From contig USEK01000071.1 in NCBI GenBank assembly GCA_900553705.1, forward strand, positions 1-7,393: 7,393 bases of DNA, in the 5' to 3' direction. Position numbers and translations under genes: made by a program. Numbering within the stretch: the first letter of the stretch is position 1; the number at the start of each line of letters is the position of its first letter. This stretch comes from an uncultured Collinsella sp. (GTDB lineage: Bacteria > Actinomycetota > Coriobacteriia > Coriobacteriales > Coriobacteriaceae). Below the pieces are notes generated by a model. It was not told the origin of the DNA. It ran no database searches and saw only the letters and a list, made by a program, of their open reading frames with translations. This document shows, piece by piece, positions 5,777-7,393 of the stretch.

Positions 5777-7144
5777 ATGATCATCATCAAAAACGGCGCG
5801 CTCGTGACGCCCCAGGGGCTTCGCCGCGCCGATCTTGCCATGGAGGGCGATAAGATTGTGCGGATCGCCGCGGCAATCGAGCCGGGCGAGGGCGATACCG
5901 TCCAGGACGCCACCGACTGTTGGGTGTTCCCCGGCTTTATCGACGGCCACACGCACATGCAGTGCTGGACTGGCATGGATTGGACGGCCGATAGCTTTGA
6001 GACCGGTACGCGTGCGGCTGCCTGCGGCGGTACGACGACCATCGTGGACTACGCGACGGCCGATCGCGGCGTGACCATGCCCGATGCCTTGGCCGAGTGG
6101 CATCGCCGCGCCGACGGAACCTGCACGGCCAACTACGCGTTTCATATGGCACTCGCCGAGTGGAATGAACGCAACCGCGCCGATCTTTCGGCCATGCGCG
6201 AGGCGGGCGTGTCGTCGTTTAAGACCTACTTTGCCTATGACCACCTGCGCCTGGACGACGCCGAGACGCTCGAGGTGCTGGAGGAACTCAAGCGCGTGGG
6301 CGGCATGCTCTGCGTGCATTGCGAGAACGGTACGCTGGTGAATGAACTGCAGAAGCGCGTGTACGAGCAGGGGATTCATGGGCCCGAGGGGCATGCGCTC
6401 AGCCGTCCGGACGTGTGCGAGGGTGAGGCCGTGAGTCGTCTGCTGTATCTGGCGCACTTAGCCGGGGACGCTCCAGTCAATGTGGTGCACCTTTCGACCA
6501 AGCTGGGGCTCGAGGCCATTCGCGCTGCCAAAGCGCGCGGGCAGAAGAACATCTATGTCGAGACCTGCCCTCAGTATCTGATGCTCGACGATACTTGCTA
6601 CTTGGAGCAGGGCGAGGACGGCTTTGCGGGTGCCAAGTATGTGATGAGCCCGCCACTGCGCCATGCCGGCGACCGTGCCGCGCTGCGCGAGGCGCTTGTG
6701 GCCGACGAGATCGATACTATTGCGACCGATCATTGCAGCTTTAACCTGCACGGGCAAAAGGACCGCGGACGCGATGATTTCCGCGCGATTCCCAACGGCG
6801 GGCCCGGCGTGGAGCATCGTCCCGTCGCGATTGCCACGAGCTTTGAGGGCCAGCTGGGACCCGAGGATCTGTGCCGCTTGATGAGCGAGAACCCGGCGCG
6901 CGTCTTTGGCATGTATCCGCGCAAGGGCTGTCTTGCCGAGGGCGCCGATGCCGACGTGTGCGTGTGGGATCCCAAGGCGCGCTGGACCATTAGCGCGGCG
7001 ACGCAGCATCAGGCTGTGGACTACACGCCGCTCGAGGGTTTTGAGGCACATGGCCGCGCCAAGGCCGTGTTTGTGAACGGCGTGCTGGCGGCACGCGATG
7101 GCGAGCCCACCGGAGCCCAACCCGGCCGCTACGTGCCCCGCTAA
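5777..7144 (+). CDS. ygeZ: Dihydropyrimidinase/D-hydantoinase family cyclic amidohydrolase
   Basis: Cytoplasmic binuclear-metal amidohydrolase (also named HyuA in E. coli; hydantoinase/dihydropyrimidinase family) that hydrolyses a cyclic imide or ureide such as a hydantoin or dihydropyrimidine to the N-carbamoyl amino acid. At 455 residues it has the usual length. All metal ligands are visible: H58 and H60 in GFIDGHTHMQ, carboxylated lysine K149 in SSFKTYFAYD, H181 in CVHCENG, H238 in NVVHLSTK, and D318 in IATDHCSF. NGGPGVEHR (340-348) is the substrate-binding segment of dihydropyrimidinases rather than dihydroorotases. The C-terminal beta-sandwich ends with GRAKAVFVNGVLA (426-438). Family members vary widely in substrate, so the natural one is not known from sequence. 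Together with DpaL, YgeY and YgeW, a ring-opened purine product is a reasonable inference. Confidence 0.94.
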   Translation: MIIIKNGALVTPQGLRRADLAMEGDKIVRIAAAIEPGEGDTVQDATDCWVFPGFIDGHTHMQCWTGMDWTADSFETGTRAAACGGTTTIVDYATADRGVTMPDALAEWHRRADGTCTANYAFHMALAEWNERNRADLSAMREAGVSSFKTYFAYDHLRLDDAETLEVLEELKRVGGMLCVHCENGTLVNELQKRVYEQGIHGPEGHALSRPDVCEGEAVSRLLYLAHLAGDAPVNVVHLSTKLGLEAIRAAKARGQKNIYVETCPQYLMLDDTCYLEQGEDGFAGAKYVMSPPLRHAGDRAALREALVADEIDTIATDHCSFNLHGQKDRGRDDFRAIPNGGPGVEHRPVAIATSFEGQLGPEDLCRLMSENPARVFGMYPRKGCLAEGADADVCVWDPKARWTISAATQHQAVDYTPLEGFEAHGRAKAVFVNGVLAARDGEPTGAQPGRYVPR

Positions 7145-7171
7145 CAGGAAGATCGCCGGATTCCCCTCCGC

Positions 7172-7238
7172 AGTTGCGGTGGAATAGTTCCTGTTTAGCC
7201 GCCAAATAGGCCGTTTCAGGAACTATTCCACCGCAACT
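7172..7238. repeat. Perfect 22-bp inverted repeat in the convergent gap
   Basis: The arm at 7172-7193 (starting AGTTGCGGTGGAATAG) is the exact reverse complement of 7217-7238 (ending CTATTCCACCGCAACT), with a 23-base loop that could form a small GCC/GGC pairing. The repeat lies between two convergent genes (7145-7263). Neither strand shows a T-run after the stem, so it is not a typical intrinsic terminator, although its stability could still stop or protect both transcripts. It could equally be a dispersed REP/MITE-like element. No protein reading frame or target-site duplication is evident. Confidence 0.8.
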
Positions 7239-7263
7239 TATAGGTCTTCTGGGGCAGCGCCGG

Positions 7264-7356
7264 CTATTTGAGGCTGGTGGCGACGACGGGGCGGCCGAGG
7301 GCTGCCTCGAAGCGGTCGGCCATCGTGGGGTCGCTGAGCGTGTCGACTTGGTTGAG
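7264..7356 (-). CDS. C-terminal fragment of an unidentified protein, cut by the contig end
   Basis: On the minus strand 30 codons are open and end in TAG at 7264-7266. The peptide reads LNQVDTLSDPTMADR and then FEAALGRPVVATSLK. Codon use (GAC, CTC, GCC, GTC, ACC) matches the other genes and the stop lies 25 bp beyond the inverted repeat, so this is probably the true 3' end of a convergent gene. The upstream part is replaced by adapter sequence from 7358. The fragment is too short to assign a family, and no domain or motif is recognisable. Confidence 0.55.
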   Translation of the reverse strand, partial: LNQVDTLSDPTMADRFEAALGRPVVATSLK

Positions 7357-7357
7357 C

Positions 7358-7393
7358 CTGTCTCTTATACACATCTCCGAGCCCACGAGACGT
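7358..7393 (+). other. Nextera (Tn5) sequencing adapter at contig end, not genomic
   Basis: CTGTCTCTTATACACATCT (7358-7376) is the 19-bp Tn5 mosaic end as read through in Nextera libraries. It is followed directly by CCGAGCCCACGAGAC (7377-7391), the Nextera read-2 (i7 side) adapter, and two further bases that would be the start of the index. This is a library artefact retained in the assembly, not a transposon. Genomic sequence ends at about 7357. Confidence 0.98.

Noticed and set aside
5000..6457. 485-codon open frame on the minus strand across mocA and ygeZ
   Set aside because: It spans two well-supported plus-strand genes and a terminator. No family motif is visible.
5777..7144. Calling this gene dihydroorotase or allantoinase
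   Set aside because: The NGGPGVEHR segment, carboxylated-lysine context FKTYFAY and length match the dihydropyrimidinase/hydantoinase group, although activity on related cyclic ureides cannot be excluded.
7172..7238. Inverted repeat as a standard intrinsic terminator
   Set aside because: No T-run follows the stem on either strand, so it is kept as an inverted repeat of unknown role.
7358..7376. Tn5-type transposon end as a mobile element
   Set aside because: It is joined directly to the Nextera index-side adapter at the contig terminus, so it is a library artefact.

Overview
The window is a stretch of a bacterial chromosome with high G+C coding DNA and AT-richer gaps. Codon choice (GAC, AAG, CTG, GGC, CGC) and the protein families suggest a gut actinobacterium of the Coriobacteriia, most likely a Collinsella relative. 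The taxon is an inference from composition and gene content, not from a marker gene. The last 36 bases carry a Nextera/Tn5 adapter, so this is the raw end of a short-read assembly contig, and genomic sequence stops at about 7357.

Layout: a DauR/YheO-type PAS-HTH regulator (minus strand, 1-626, 3' end just outside the window) is divergent from the rest. An AT-rich 277-bp region (627-903) separates it from dpaL/ygeX (2,3-diaminopropionate ammonia-lyase, 904-2118), ygeY (M20 peptidase-like hydrolase, 2193-3599) and ygeW (knotted carbamoyltransferase family, 3801-5003). A stem-loop with a T-tract at 5027-5065 looks like an intrinsic terminator. It is followed by a second, tightly coupled pair: a MobA-like cytidylyltransferase, mocA/ygfJ (5153-5767), and a dihydropyrimidinase/hydantoinase, ygeZ/hyuA (5777-7144). 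A near-perfect long inverted repeat (7172-7238) lies in the convergent gap before the last codons of an unidentified minus-strand gene (7264-7356), which is cut by the adapter.

Function: the five plus-strand genes match ygeX, ygeY, ygeW, ygfJ and ygeZ of the E. coli yge/ygf cluster. That cluster is associated with selenium-dependent molybdenum hydroxylases and has more recently been linked to anaerobic purine/uric acid breakdown in gut bacteria. A chemically coherent scheme is as follows: the hydantoinase opens a cyclic ureide, YgeY hydrolyses an amide or ureido bond, YgeW phosphorolyses a ureido group to carbamoyl phosphate, and DpaL turns 2,3-diaminopropionate into pyruvate and ammonia. MocA would supply the cytidylylated molybdenum cofactor for a hydroxylase that must lie outside the window. 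Enzyme identities are well supported by motifs. The order of steps and the natural substrates are inference.

The module itself is not new. The less familiar parts are its division into two transcription units, the divergent PAS regulator, and several non-coding structures (repeated heptamer, stem-loops, long inverted repeat).
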